A stretch of DNA of 64,000 bases from Kitasatospora aureofaciens (GTDB lineage Bacteria; Actinomycetota; Actinomycetes; Streptomycetales; Streptomycetaceae). This document shows positions 42,480-51,605 of the stretch, in pieces (the stretch's first letter is position 1; every line of letters starts with the position of its first letter). The stretch is taken from NCBI RefSeq assembly GCF_001188955.3, contig NZ_JPRF03000022.1, positions 62,001-126,000 of the forward strand. Reading direction: 5' to 3'. Made by a program: the position numbers and the translations under genes. Below the pieces are notes generated by a model. The model ran no database searches. It was given only the letters and a program-made list of their open reading frames with translations, and was not told the DNA's origin.

Positions 42480-44252
42480 ATGCGTAGGTCCCGTACCGTC
42501 GCGCTGACCGCCGCGGCCGCCGCCGCGGTCCTGGTCGTCACCGGTTGTTCGTCCAGTTCCAAGAGCGGCGACAGCTCCTCTTCCTCCTCCGGCAACGCGG
42601 GCGGCGGCGGTGCCGACGCGGCCACCAAGCAGATCGTCAACGCCTCGGACAAGAAGGGGGGGACGGTCACCTACGAGATGAAGGGCACCCCGGACTCCCT
42701 CGACCCGGGCAACACGTACTACGCGTACATCTACAACTTCTCGCGCCTGTACGGCCGTCCGCTGACCACCTTCAACCCGGCCGCCGGCGCGGACGGCAAC
42801 AAGCTGGTCCCGGACCTCGCCGAGTCGATGGGCCAGCCCAGCGCGGACGGCCTGACCTGGACGTACAAGCTGCGCGCGGGCCTGAAGTACGACGACGGCA
42901 CCCCGATCACCTCCAAGGACGTCAAGTACGCCGTGGAGCGCTCGAACTACGCGCCCGAGGTGAACTCCAACGGCCCGACGTACTTCCACGACCTGCTGGT
43001 CGACAACCCGACGCCGTACCAGGGCCCGTACAAGGACAAGACCGGCGACCTGAAGTCGATCGAGACCCCGGACGACACCACGATCGTCTTCCACCTGCAG
43101 CACCCCTTCGCCGACTTCGACTACCTGGTCAGCGCCCCGCAGACCGCGCCGGTCCCGCAGGCCAAGGACACCGGTGCCGACTACGTGAAGCACATCATGT
43201 CCTCGGGCACCTACAAGTTCGAGTCCTACGAGGACGGCAAGCAGGCCGTCCTGGTCCCGAACACCAACTGGGACAAGAGCACTGATCCGATCCGCAAGCA
43301 GCTGTCGGACAAGATCGTGCTCAAGATGAACATCGACCAGGCCACCATCGACAAGGACCTGCTGGCCGGCAACGCCCAGGTCGACCTGGTGGGCGGCGGC
43401 GTCGACCCGCAGACCCAGGCGCAGATCCTGCGCGACCCGAAGCTCAAGGCCAAGACCGACAACGCCTACGGCGGCCGCCTGGTCTACATGGCGATCAACA
43501 CCAAGGTCGCGCCGTTCGACAACATCGACTGCCGCAAGGCCGTCCAGTACGCGATCGACAAGGTCGCGGTGCAGACCGCGCTCGGCGGACCGATCCGCGG
43601 CCAGGTGGCCAACACCGTGCTCCCGCCGGACATCCCGGGCCACCAGGACTTCAACCTGTACGAGACCAAGGACAACAAGGGCGACCAGGCCAAGGCCAAG
43701 GAATCCCTGAAGGCCTGCGGCAAGGAGGGCGGCTTCAGCACCGTCCTGACCGCCCGCACCGAGCGTGCCACCGAGGTCGCCGCGGCCACCCAGATCCAGG
43801 CGCAGCTGAAGAACATCGGCATCAACGCCGAGATCCAGCAGTTCCCGCAGGGCAAGTACCTGACCGACTCGGCCGGTGCCCCGCAGTTCACCGAGGACCA
43901 CAACATCGGTCTGATGATGATGCAGTGGGGGGCCGACTGGCCGACCGGCTACGGCTTCCTGCAGCAGGTCGTCGACGGTCGCGCGATCAAGCCGTCCGGC
44001 AACACCAACATCGCCCAGCTGAACGACCCGGCCGTCAACAAGATGATCGACGACGCCGCGATCAACCCCGACCGGGCCGCCCGCGAGAAGATCTACGGCG
44101 ACATCGACAAGAAGGTCATGGAGTCCGCGGTCTACGTCCCGCTGACCGACTTCAAGGTCTTCCTGTACCGCCCGGACAACGCCACCAACGTCGCCTCCAC
44201 CTCGGCCTTCTCGGGTGAGTACGACTACCTGAACATCGGCACCACCAAGTAA
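42480..44252 (+). CDS. dppA: Peptide-binding lipoprotein (SBP family 5)
   Basis: 590 aa extracellular lipoprotein: RRSRTVALTAAAAAAVLVVTGCSSS signal with lipobox VTGC, Ser/Gly linker, then the SBP_bac_5 fold (GTPDSLDPGNTYYAYIYNFSRLYGRPL; LVPDLAESMGQPSADGLTWTYKLRAGLKYDDGTPITSKDV). Captures peptides for the permeases DppB/DppC. ATG 42480; AAGGGG lies about 13 nt upstream. About 50 bp after dppC and 100 bp before dppB. The SBP gene between the two permease genes is unusual. The exact ligand is not predictable. Confidence 0.93.
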   Translation: MRRSRTVALTAAAAAAVLVVTGCSSSSKSGDSSSSSSGNAGGGGADAATKQIVNASDKKGGTVTYEMKGTPDSLDPGNTYYAYIYNFSRLYGRPLTTFNPAAGADGNKLVPDLAESMGQPSADGLTWTYKLRAGLKYDDGTPITSKDVKYAVERSNYAPEVNSNGPTYFHDLLVDNPTPYQGPYKDKTGDLKSIETPDDTTIVFHLQHPFADFDYLVSAPQTAPVPQAKDTGADYVKHIMSSGTYKFESYEDGKQAVLVPNTNWDKSTDPIRKQLSDKIVLKMNIDQATIDKDLLAGNAQVDLVGGGVDPQTQAQILRDPKLKAKTDNAYGGRLVYMAINTKVAPFDNIDCRKAVQYAIDKVAVQTALGGPIRGQVANTVLPPDIPGHQDFNLYETKDNKGDQAKAKESLKACGKEGGFSTVLTARTERATEVAAATQIQAQLKNIGINAEIQQFPQGKYLTDSAGAPQFTEDHNIGLMMMQWGADWPTGYGFLQQVVDGRAIKPSGNTNIAQLNDPAVNKMIDDAAINPDRAAREKIYGDIDKKVMESAVYVPLTDFKVFLYRPDNATNVASTSAFSGEYDYLNIGTTK

Positions 44253-44351
44253 AGAGCCTGGCTCCGCATCCCTGAAGGCAGGTGAAGGCAGCGGCGCCCG
44301 CCGCCGTCCGGCAGATCCCGGACGGCGGCGGGCCGCCGGAGCCGCCCAACT

Positions 44352-45362
44352 GTGTTTGCCTACATCATCCGCAGGATCTTCGCGGCCGCGGCGTTGCTGC
44401 TGGTCGTCAGCGCGGTCACCTTCGCGATCTTCTTCCTGCTTCCGCGCTTCGCCGGCGAGACCGCCGACCAGCTGGCCGCGCAGTACATCGGGAAGAACCC
44501 GTCGCCCGAGGCGATCGCGGCGGTCAAGAAGAACCTGGGCTTCGAGCAGCCGCTGTACACCCAGTACTGGCACTTCCTGAAGGGGCTGGTCAGCGGCGCC
44601 GAGTACAAGTTCGGCCCGGAACCGGCCACCTGCCACGTGCCCTGCTTCGGCTACTCCTTCAAGAACCACCTGGAGGTCTGGCCGGAGATGACCAGCCGGA
44701 TCCCGGTGACCATCTCGCTCGCCATCGGCGCGGCGGTGCTCTGGCTGGTCTCCGGTATCACCACCGGCGTGATCTCCGCGCTCAAGCCGCGGTCGGTCTT
44801 CGACCGGCTCTCCATGGGCGTCGCCCTGGCCGGCGTCTCGCTGCCGGTCTTCTTCACCGGCGCCCTGCTGCTGACGGTGTTCAGCTACGAGTGGCCGATC
44901 CTGGACAACTTGCACTACGTCGACTTCACCGAGGACCCGCTGATGTGGGCCCGCAACCTGATCCTCCCGTGGATCTCGCTGGCCTTCCTCTACTCCGCGC
45001 TCTACGCCCGGCTCACCCGCGCCGGGATGCTGGAGACGATGAGCGAGGACTACATCCGCACCGCCCGGGCCAAGGGCCTGGTCGAGCGCAAGGTGGTCGT
45101 CAAGCACGGACTGCGCTCCGCGCTCACCCCGATCGTCACCATCTTCGGCATGGACCTCGGCCTGCTGCTCGGCGGTGCGCTGATCACCGAGCAGGTCTTC
45201 TCGCTCAACGGCGTCGGCCAGTTCGCCGTCCAGGCGATCAACGACAACGACCTGCCCAAGGTCCTCGGCGTCACGCTGCTCGCCGCCTTCTTCATCGTCG
45301 TCTGCAACCTCGTGGTCGACCTCCTGTACGCCCTCGTCGACCCCCGCGTGAGGCTCTCGTGA
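44352..45362 (+). CDS. dppB: Oligopeptide/dipeptide ABC importer permease (DppB/OppB type)
   Basis: 336 aa, six helices. N-terminus FAYIIRRIFAAAALLLVVSAVTFAIFFLLPR and the EAA loop EDYIRTARAKGLVERKVVVKHGLRSALTPIV identify the DppB subfamily. GTG 44352 is the natural start next to the first helix, with CCGGAG about 11 nt upstream. Its stop overlaps the start of dppD by 4 bp (GTGA). The periplasmic-side loop with two Cys (ATCHVPCFGY) is a common actinobacterial feature. Confidence 0.92.
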   Translation: MFAYIIRRIFAAAALLLVVSAVTFAIFFLLPRFAGETADQLAAQYIGKNPSPEAIAAVKKNLGFEQPLYTQYWHFLKGLVSGAEYKFGPEPATCHVPCFGYSFKNHLEVWPEMTSRIPVTISLAIGAAVLWLVSGITTGVISALKPRSVFDRLSMGVALAGVSLPVFFTGALLLTVFSYEWPILDNLHYVDFTEDPLMWARNLILPWISLAFLYSALYARLTRAGMLETMSEDYIRTARAKGLVERKVVVKHGLRSALTPIVTIFGMDLGLLLGGALITEQVFSLNGVGQFAVQAINDNDLPKVLGVTLLAAFFIVVCNLVVDLLYALVDPRVRLS

Positions 45363-46429
45363 CCGACCTCCAGAAGACCCCGGCGGACTCCGCTCCCGCT
45401 CCTCTGGGAGACCCGTTCCTGTCCGTCCGCGACCTGCGGATCCACTTCGACACCGACGACGGCCTGGTCCGCTCGGTGGACGGGGTCAGCTTCGACCTGC
45501 ACAAGGGCCGCACCCTGGGCATCGTCGGCGAGTCCGGCTCCGGGAAGTCGGTCACCTCGCTCGGCATCATGGGCCTGCACCGCTCCAAGCGGGCCCGGAT
45601 CAGCGGTGAGATCCTGCTCGACGGCGAGGACCTGATCGCGGCCGGACCGGACCGGGTGCGCCAACTGCGCGGCCGCGAACTGGCGATGATCTTCCAGGAC
45701 CCGCTGACCGCGATGCACCCGTACTACACGGTCGGCGCGCAGATCATCGAGGCCTACCGGGTGCACCACCCGAAGGCCACCAAAAAGGAGGCCAGGGCCC
45801 GGGCCGTCGAGATGCTCGACCGGGTCGGCATCCCGCAGCCCGACCGCCGGCTGGACGACTACCCGCACCAGTTCTCCGGCGGCATGCGCCAGCGCGCGAT
45901 GATCGCCATGGCCCTGGTCAACGACCCCTCGCTGCTGATCGCCGACGAGCCCACCACCGCCCTGGACGTCACCGTCCAGGCGCAGATCCTGGACCTCATC
46001 CGCGACCTCCAGGAGGAGTTCGGCTCCGCCGTCATCATCATCACCCACGACCTCGGGGTGGTCGCCGAGCTCGCCGACGACATCCTGGTCATGTACGGCG
46101 GCAAGTGCGTCGAGCGCGGACCCGCCGCGAGCCTCTTCGACGCGCCCGAACACCCCTACACCTGGGGCCTGCTGGGCTCGATGCCGCGGCTGGACCGGGA
46201 GTTGCAGGAACGGCTCGTCCCGGTGAAGGGCACCCCGCCCAGCCTGATCAACGTGCCGTCCGGCTGCGCGTTCCACCCGCGCTGCCCGTACGCCGCCCTG
46301 ACCGGCGGGCGCTCCACGAGCGAGGTCCCGGTGCTGACCGAGGCCGCGCCCGGGCACCACGCGGCCTGCCACCTGGCGGCCGACGAGCGGCACCGCATCT
46401 TCACCGAAGAGATCGCGCCCCGGCTGTGA
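45359..46429 (+). CDS. dppD: Oligopeptide/dipeptide importer ATPase (DppD/OppD type)
   Basis: 356 aa ATPase: Walker [10 protein letters not shown]-loop [11 protein letters not shown], signature FSGGMRQR, Walker [14 protein letters not shown]-loop ITHDLG, and the oligopeptide-transporter C-terminal Cys segment [10 protein letters not shown] that binds an iron-sulfur cluster or metal in relatives. GTG 45359 is set by overlap with dppB. Works as a heterodimer with DppF. Confidence 0.95.
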   Translation: MTDLQKTPADSAPAPLGDPFLSVRDLRIHFDTDDGLVRSVDGVSFDLHKGRTLGIVGESGSGKSVTSLGIMGLHRSKRARISGEILLDGEDLIAAGPDRVRQLRGRELAMIFQDPLTAMHPYYTVGAQIIEAYRVHHPKATKKEARARAVEMLDRVGIPQPDRRLDDYPHQFSGGMRQRAMIAMALVNDPSLLIADEPTTALDVTVQAQILDLIRDLQEEFGSAVIIITHDLGVVAELADDILVMYGGKCVERGPAASLFDAPEHPYTWGLLGSMPRLDRELQERLVPVKGTPPSLINVPSGCAFHPRCPYAALTGGRSTSEVPVLTEAAPGHHAACHLAADERHRIFTEEIAPRL

Positions 46430-46463
46430 GCCCGGCCCCGTACCACCTTTCTGGAGAGAACCG

Positions 46464-47549
46464 ATGACGGACACTCAGGGGGCGACCATCCCTTCGCCGG
46501 CACCCGCGCCCGAGCGCGAGCCGCTGCTGAAGGTGACCGGCCTGACCCGGCACTTCCCGATCCGCGGCGGACTGCTCCGGCGCCAGACCGGCGCGGTGCG
46601 GGCCGTCGACGGCATCGACTTCACGGTCAACGCCGGTGAGACGCTGGGCGTCGTCGGCGAGTCCGGCTGCGGCAAGTCCACGATGGGGCGGCTGATCACC
46701 CGGCTCGACGAACCCACCGGCGGGAAGATCCAGTTCGAGGGCACCGACATCACCCACCTGGGCGTCGGCGCGATGCGGCCACTGCGCCGCGACATCCAGA
46801 TGATCTTCCAGGACCCGTACTCCTCGCTGAACCCGCGGCACACCGTCGGCACCATCGTCAGCGCGCCGTTCAGGCTCCAGGGCGTCCAGCCGGAGGGCGG
46901 CGTCAAGAAGGCCGTGCAGGACCTGCTGGAGCTGTGCGGGCTCAGCCCCGAGCACTACAACCGCTACCCGCACGAGTTCTCCGGCGGCCAGCGCCAGCGC
47001 ATCGGCATCGCCCGGGCGCTCGCGCTGAAGCCGAAGATGATCGTCGCGGACGAGCCGGTCTCGGCGCTCGACGTGTCGATCCAGGCGCAGGTGGTCAACC
47101 TGCTGGACGACCTCCAGCAGGAGCTCGGCCTGACCTACCTGATCATCGCGCACGACCTCTCGGTGGTGCGGCACGTCTCCGACCGGGTGGCGGTGATGTA
47201 CCTCGGCAAGATCGTCGAGATCGCCGACCGCGACTCGCTCTACCGCAGCCCGATGCACCCGTACACCAACGCCCTGATGTCGGCCGTCCCCGTGCCGGAC
47301 CCGCGCCGGCGCCAGAGCGGCGGCCGCGAGCGCATCCTGCTCAAGGGCGACGTGCCCTCGCCGATCAACCCGCCGAGCGGCTGCCGGTTCCGCACCCGCT
47401 GCTGGAAGGCGCAGGACGTGTGCGCGAGCCGGGAGCCGCTCCTGACGGCGCTCGAGACCGGGCACCAGGTGGCCTGCCACTTCCCTGAGCGGAGCGAGGG
47501 GAACGATGGGCACAGCCCTGAGAATGCGCCGGAGAATCAGGGTTCCTAG
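46464..47549 (+). CDS. dppF: Oligopeptide/dipeptide importer ATPase (DppF/OppF type)
   Basis: 361 aa: Walker [10 protein letters not shown]-loop [11 protein letters not shown], signature FSGGQRQR, Walker [14 protein letters not shown]-loop AHDLS, and C-terminal [17 protein letters not shown] 46464 has GGAGAG about 7 nt upstream; 34 bp after dppD. Last gene of the importer unit. The final ~20 residues ([16 protein letters not shown]) are a variable tail. Confidence 0.95.
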   Translation: MTDTQGATIPSPAPAPEREPLLKVTGLTRHFPIRGGLLRRQTGAVRAVDGIDFTVNAGETLGVVGESGCGKSTMGRLITRLDEPTGGKIQFEGTDITHLGVGAMRPLRRDIQMIFQDPYSSLNPRHTVGTIVSAPFRLQGVQPEGGVKKAVQDLLELCGLSPEHYNRYPHEFSGGQRQRIGIARALALKPKMIVADEPVSALDVSIQAQVVNLLDDLQQELGLTYLIIAHDLSVVRHVSDRVAVMYLGKIVEIADRDSLYRSPMHPYTNALMSAVPVPDPRRRQSGGRERILLKGDVPSPINPPSGCRFRTRCWKAQDVCASREPLLTALETGHQVACHFPERSEGNDGHSPENAPENQGS

Positions 47550-47594
47550 GTTCGAATCGGAGGGGAAGGTTTCGCGACAGGTCATAGTTGTAGG

Positions 47595-48254
47595 GTGACC
47601 TCGCAGATCTTCCCCTCCGACGTCCAGCAGTCGCTCGACCTGGCCGGCATATTCGTCTTCGCCCTCTCCGGGGGGCTGCTCGCCGTCCGCAAGAACATGG
47701 ACATCTTCGGGATCTGTGTGCTCGCGGAGGCCACCGCCCTGGGCGGCGGGGTGATCCGCGACCTGGTCATCGGGGCCACGCCGGTGGCCGCCTTCAGCAA
47801 CTTCGGCTACTTCGTGACCCCGCTCGCGGCCGCACTGGTGGTGTTCTTCCTGCACCCCGAGGTCGAGCGGATCAACCGCGCGGTGCAGACCCTGGACGCC
47901 CTCGGCCTCGGGCTGTTCTGCGTCACCGGCACCGCCAAGGCGCACGACTACGGGCTGGGCGCGGTAGCCGCGATCGCGCTCGGCATGGTGACCGCGGCCG
48001 GCGGCGGCGTGATCCGCGACGTGCTGGCCGGGGAGATCCCCTCGCTGCTGCGCTGGGACCGCGAGATCTACGCCGTCCCGGCCCTGGTCGGCGCTGCCCT
48101 GGTGGCCGCGCTGATCGGCGCGAACCGGCTCACCGGCGCCACCGGCACGGCCGCCGCGCTCACCGCCTTCGGGCTGCGGATGCTCGCCCTGAGGTACGGC
48201 TGGCGCGCCCCGCGGGCCTGGCACCGCAACGGTTCTCGCACCAGCGAGGAGTAG
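47595..48254 (+). CDS. TRIC-type cation channel family protein (UPF0126)
   Basis: 219 aa membrane protein with the duplicated UPF0126 unit: GIFVFALSGGLLAVRKNMDIFG...ALGGGVIRDLVIG and LFCVTGTAKAHDYG...AAGGGVIRDVLAGEIP, about seven helices, homologous to trimeric intracellular K+ channels. GTG 47595 has no good ribosome site and lies 7 nt after a CATAGT -10-like hexamer, so it may be leaderless. Its last 95 bp overlap the 3' end of the convergent IclR gene. Confidence 0.88.
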   Translation: MTSQIFPSDVQQSLDLAGIFVFALSGGLLAVRKNMDIFGICVLAEATALGGGVIRDLVIGATPVAAFSNFGYFVTPLAAALVVFFLHPEVERINRAVQTLDALGLGLFCVTGTAKAHDYGLGAVAAIALGMVTAAGGGVIRDVLAGEIPSLLRWDREIYAVPALVGAALVAALIGANRLTGATGTAAALTAFGLRMLALRYGWRAPRAWHRNGSRTSEE

Positions 48255-48936
48255 GCGAGCCGCCGTACGCGAGGGAGATCGCCTCGGCCGTGCAGAGCAG
48301 CTCCGGCAGCATCCGGGCCAGTTCGGCCGGCGCCACCTGGCTGGCCGGGGCGCTCAGCGCGCAGGCCGCGACCGTCCGCCCGCCGCTGCCCGCGACCGGC
48401 GCGGCCACGCAGGTCACCGGCTCCCGGTGCTCGGCCGACTCGGCCGCCCAGCCCCGGCGGCGCACCGCCGCCAGCTCGGCCGGCAGCTCCTCCTCGCGGG
48501 TGCCGTCCTCCGGCAGCCCGGCGAGCAGCACCCGCCCGACCGCCGTCCCGGTCACCGGGGCGCGGCGTCCGATCCGGGGCGGCAGGGCGGTGGGCGGCGG
48601 GCCCACCTCGTCCAGGTAGAGCACCTCGCCGTCGTGCAGCACGGCCAGCTGGACGGTGTAGCCGCAGCGGGCGTTGAGCGCGGCGAGGTACGGCGCGGCG
48701 ACCTGCCGGACGTCGAAGTCCTCCAGTGCGCGGTGTGCCAGCGAGAGCACCCGGCCGCCGACCCGGTAGCGCAGGTCGGGCTGGCGCCGGACGAATCCGT
48801 GCTCCTCCAGGGTGCGCAGCAGCCGCAGCGCGGTGGACTTGTGCACCCCGAGGCTGCTCGCGGCCTGATCCAGCGAGAGCGGTCCGTCGCCGAGCGAGCC
48901 GAGCAGCGTCAGTGCGCGGTCGACCGACTGCGACAT
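48160..48936 (-). CDS. IclR-family transcriptional regulator
   Basis: 258 aa. Winged helix at the N-terminus (SVDRALTLLGSLGDGPLSLDQAASSLGVHKSTALRLLRTLEEHGFV) and IclR effector domain (HGEVLYLDEVGPP...GTAVGRVLLAGLPE...VAAPVAGSGGRTVAACALSAPA). Homology ends near residue 225 (AEAISLAYGG); the last ~30 residues (RWCENRCGARPAGRAS...) are antisense to the TRIC gene and look like read-through into the neighbour. ATG 48936 follows a GGGGGG stretch. Target genes unknown; none of the usual catabolic neighbours is present. Confidence 0.87.
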   Translation of the reverse strand: MSQSVDRALTLLGSLGDGPLSLDQAASSLGVHKSTALRLLRTLEEHGFVRRQPDLRYRVGGRVLSLAHRALEDFDVRQVAAPYLAALNARCGYTVQLAVLHDGEVLYLDEVGPPPTALPPRIGRRAPVTGTAVGRVLLAGLPEDGTREEELPAELAAVRRRGWAAESAEHREPVTCVAAPVAGSGGRTVAACALSAPASQVAPAELARMLPELLCTAEAISLAYGGSPTPRWCENRCGARPAGRASRTSGRASAARRR

Positions 48937-49025
48937 GGACGCCCCCCTGGATCGTTCGAGAAGTGTTCGTCAGGCTAACCGCTGGGCGGCACAGTGGTAC
49001 AAACCAGTGCCGGACGCCGTCGTCC

Positions 49026-49060
49026 GGATCAGTGGCCGGATCGGTGGCCGGATCGGTGCG
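49026..49060. repeat. 12-bp direct repeats upstream of the IclR and desulfurase genes
   Basis: GGATCAGTGGCC (49026-49037), GGATCGGTGGCC (49038-49049) and partial GGATCGGTGCG (49050-49060) in the 168-bp divergent gap. Could be regulator binding sites. Confidence 0.6.
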
Positions 49061-49104
49061 CACCGGGTGGGGCCCCGGGTCGCGGCCTCTACAATCGGAT
49101 GGTT

Positions 49105-50286
49105 ATGCCATACCTGGACCATGCGGCGACCACGCCGATGCTGCCCGAGGCGATCGCCGCGATGACGGCGCACCTGGGGGTGGTCGGCAACGCCTCGGCC
49201 CTGCACGCGGCCGGCCGCCGGGCCCGCCGGGTGGTCGAGGAGTCCCGCGAGTCGCTGGCCGAGTCGCTGGGCGCCCGCCCGAGCGAGATCGTGTTTACCG
49301 GCGGGGGCACCGAGTCGGACAACCTGGCGGTCAAGGGCTTGTACTGGTCCCGCCGGGGCGCCGATCCGGCCCGCACCCGGGTGCTGTCCAGCCCGGTCGA
49401 GCACCACGCGGTGCTCGACGCGGTGCACTGGCTCTCCGAGCACGAGGGCGCGACGGTCGAGTACCTGCCGGTGGACGGGTACGGCCGGGTGCACCCCGCG
49501 GAACTGCGGGCGGCGATCGAGCGCGACCCCGCGTCGGTGGCCCTGGTCACCGTGATGTGGGCCAACAACGAGGTCGGCACCGTCCAGCCGGTGCGCGAAC
49601 TCGCCGCCGTGGCCGCCGAGTACGGCATCCCGATGCACGCCGACGCGGTGCAGGCGCTGGGCCAGGTCCCGGTCTCCTTCGCCGAGTCGGGGCTCACCGC
49701 GCTCACCGTCACCGGCCACAAGATCGGCGGCCCGTTCGGCATCGGCGCGCTGCTGCTCTCCCGCGGCGCCACGCCCGTACCGCTGCTGCACGGCGGCGGC
49801 CAGGAGCGCGACGTGCGCTCCGGCACCCTGGACGCCCCCGCCGCCGCCGGCTTCGCGGCCGCCGCGGCCTGGGCCGTCGAGCACCGGGCCGAGCACGCGG
49901 TGACGCTGGGCGCGCTGCGCGACGAGCTGGTGGCCGGGGTGCTGGCGGCCGTCCCGGACGCGGTGCTCAACGGCGACCCGGCGGCGGAGGGCAGGCTGCC
50001 CGCCAACGCCCACTTCTCCTTCCCCGGCTGCGAGGGCGACGCCCTGCTGATGCTGCTGGACGCCCAGGGCATCGAGTGCTCCACCGGCTCGGCCTGCTCG
50101 GCCGGGGTGCCGCAGCCCAGCCACGTGCTGCTCGCGATGGGCGTCGACCCGCTGCTGGCGCGCGCCTCGCTGCGGTTCTCGCTCGGGCACACCTCGGTGC
50201 GCGAGGACGTCACGGCGCTGACGGCCGCGATCGGCCCGGCCGTGCAGCGGGCCCGCAACGCCGGGCTGGTGACCGTACGCCGGTAG
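49105..50286 (+). CDS. Cysteine desulfurase (NifS/IscS-like)
   Basis: 393 aa PLP enzyme releasing sulfur from cysteine as a persulfide. [11 protein letters not shown] start, PLP lysine in [16 protein letters not shown], active-site Cys in [30 protein letters not shown] 49105 has no ribosome site; TACAAT at 49090-49095 suggests a promoter so close that the mRNA is leaderless or nearly so (ATG 49099 is the alternative). It lies 61 bp before mnmA, so it is probably the dedicated sulfur donor for tRNA 2-thiouridine. Confidence 0.93.
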   Translation: MPYLDHAATTPMLPEAIAAMTAHLGVVGNASALHAAGRRARRVVEESRESLAESLGARPSEIVFTGGGTESDNLAVKGLYWSRRGADPARTRVLSSPVEHHAVLDAVHWLSEHEGATVEYLPVDGYGRVHPAELRAAIERDPASVALVTVMWANNEVGTVQPVRELAAVAAEYGIPMHADAVQALGQVPVSFAESGLTALTVTGHKIGGPFGIGALLLSRGATPVPLLHGGGQERDVRSGTLDAPAAAGFAAAAAWAVEHRAEHAVTLGALRDELVAGVLAAVPDAVLNGDPAAEGRLPANAHFSFPGCEGDALLMLLDAQGIECSTGSACSAGVPQPSHVLLAMGVDPLLARASLRFSLGHTSVREDVTALTAAIGPAVQRARNAGLVTVRR

Positions 50287-50347
50287 TCCGTACGGGGAGA
50301 GGGCCCGCCCTGGGCATGTCCGGCGGCCCCGTACGCTTGTACTCACC

Positions 50348-51484
50348 ATGACTGACTTCCCGGGTGCCCCGACCACTCCGTCCACCGGCCGCCTGCGCGT
50401 GCTCGCGGCGATGTCCGGCGGAGTCGACTCCGCCGTCGCCGCCGCCCGCGCCGTCGAAGCCGGGCACGAGGTGACCGGCGTCCACCTGGCGCTCTCCGCC
50501 AACCCGCAGTCCTTCCGCACCGGCGCGCGCGGCTGCTGCACCATCGAGGACTCCCGGGACGCCTGGCGGGCCGCCGACGTGATCGGCATCCCCTTCTACG
50601 TCTGGGACCTCGCCGAGCGCTTCCGCGAGGACGTGATCGACGACTTCGTCGCCGAGTACGCGGCCGGACGGACCCCGAACCCCTGCCTGCGCTGCAACGA
50701 GAAGATCAAGTTCGCCGCGCTGCTGGACAAGGCGATCGCGCTCGGCTTCGACGCCGTCTGCACCGGCCACTACGCCCGGATCGTCGACCTCCCGTCCGGC
50801 GAGCGCGAGCTGCACCGCGCGGTGGACGGCGCCAAGGACCAGTCCTACGTCCTCGGCGTGCTCGACGCCGACCAGCTCGCCCACTCCCTCTTCCCGCTCG
50901 GTGACACCACCAAGGAGGAGATCCGGGCGGAGGCCGAGCGCCGCGGCCTGGCCGTCGCCAAGAAGCCCGACAGCCACGACATCTGCTTCATCGCCGACGG
51001 CGACACCCAGGGCTTCCTGGCCCGGCACCTCGGCACCGCCACCGGCGACATCCTCGACGTCGACGGCACCAAGCTCGGCGAGCACGACGGCGCCTACGGC
51101 TTCACCATCGGCCAGCGCAAGGGCCTGCGGATCGGCCGCCCGGCCGCCGACGGCAAGCCGCGCTACGTCCTCGACATCTCCCCGGTGAACAACACCGTCA
51201 CCGTCGGCCCCGTCGAGGGCCTCGACGTCACCGCCCTGACCGCCATCCGCCCCCGCTGGTGCGGCACCGAGCCCCTCACCGAGGGCCGCTACACCGCCCA
51301 GCTCCGCGCCCACGGCGAGGAGGTGCCCGTCTCCGCCTCGATGGTCGGCGACACCCTCCACGTCCGCCTCGACGCCCCGGCCCGCGGCATCGCCCCCGGC
51401 CAGGCAGTGGTGCTCTACGACGGCACCCGCGTCATCGGCTCCGCCACCATCGCCACCACCGAGCGCCCGGCCGTCAACGCCTGA
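50348..51484 (+). CDS. mnmA: tRNA-specific 2-thiouridylase
   Basis: 378 aa. Adds sulfur to U34 of tRNA Lys/Glu/Gln. PP-loop [17 protein letters not shown], nucleophile Cys in [22 protein letters not shown], the second catalytic Cys in [11 protein letters not shown] and the C-terminal domain ([12 protein letters not shown]...[12 protein letters not shown]). ATG 50348; TACGCT at about 50332 could be its own -10 element. Follows the cysteine desulfurase and ends at a clear hairpin. Confidence 0.95.
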   Translation: MTDFPGAPTTPSTGRLRVLAAMSGGVDSAVAAARAVEAGHEVTGVHLALSANPQSFRTGARGCCTIEDSRDAWRAADVIGIPFYVWDLAERFREDVIDDFVAEYAAGRTPNPCLRCNEKIKFAALLDKAIALGFDAVCTGHYARIVDLPSGERELHRAVDGAKDQSYVLGVLDADQLAHSLFPLGDTTKEEIRAEAERRGLAVAKKPDSHDICFIADGDTQGFLARHLGTATGDILDVDGTKLGEHDGAYGFTIGQRKGLRIGRPAADGKPRYVLDISPVNNTVTVGPVEGLDVTALTAIRPRWCGTEPLTEGRYTAQLRAHGEEVPVSASMVGDTLHVRLDAPARGIAPGQAVVLYDGTRVIGSATIATTERPAVNA

Positions 51485-51494
51485 GCGGGCCATG

Positions 51495-51522
51495 GCGGCG
51501 TCATCCGAATGGATGACGCCGC
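51495..51522 (+). terminator. Terminator after mnmA
   Basis: Perfect 12-bp inverted repeat GCGGCGTCATCC / GGATGACGCCGC (51495-51506 with 51511-51522), loop GAAT. Confidence 0.8.
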
Positions 51523-51605
51523 TGAATCGCCCGGATGGCCGTGGCCGGAGAAGGCATCCATCGGGCTGATTCGAGGGTGCGGGCGGCGAACCTAACGTCA
51601 GGGGC

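Noticed and set aside
47548..47560. GGTTCGAATC-like tRNA T-arm sequence after dppF
   Set aside because: The preceding 60-70 bases are dppF coding sequence and do not fold as a tRNA acceptor/anticodon pair.
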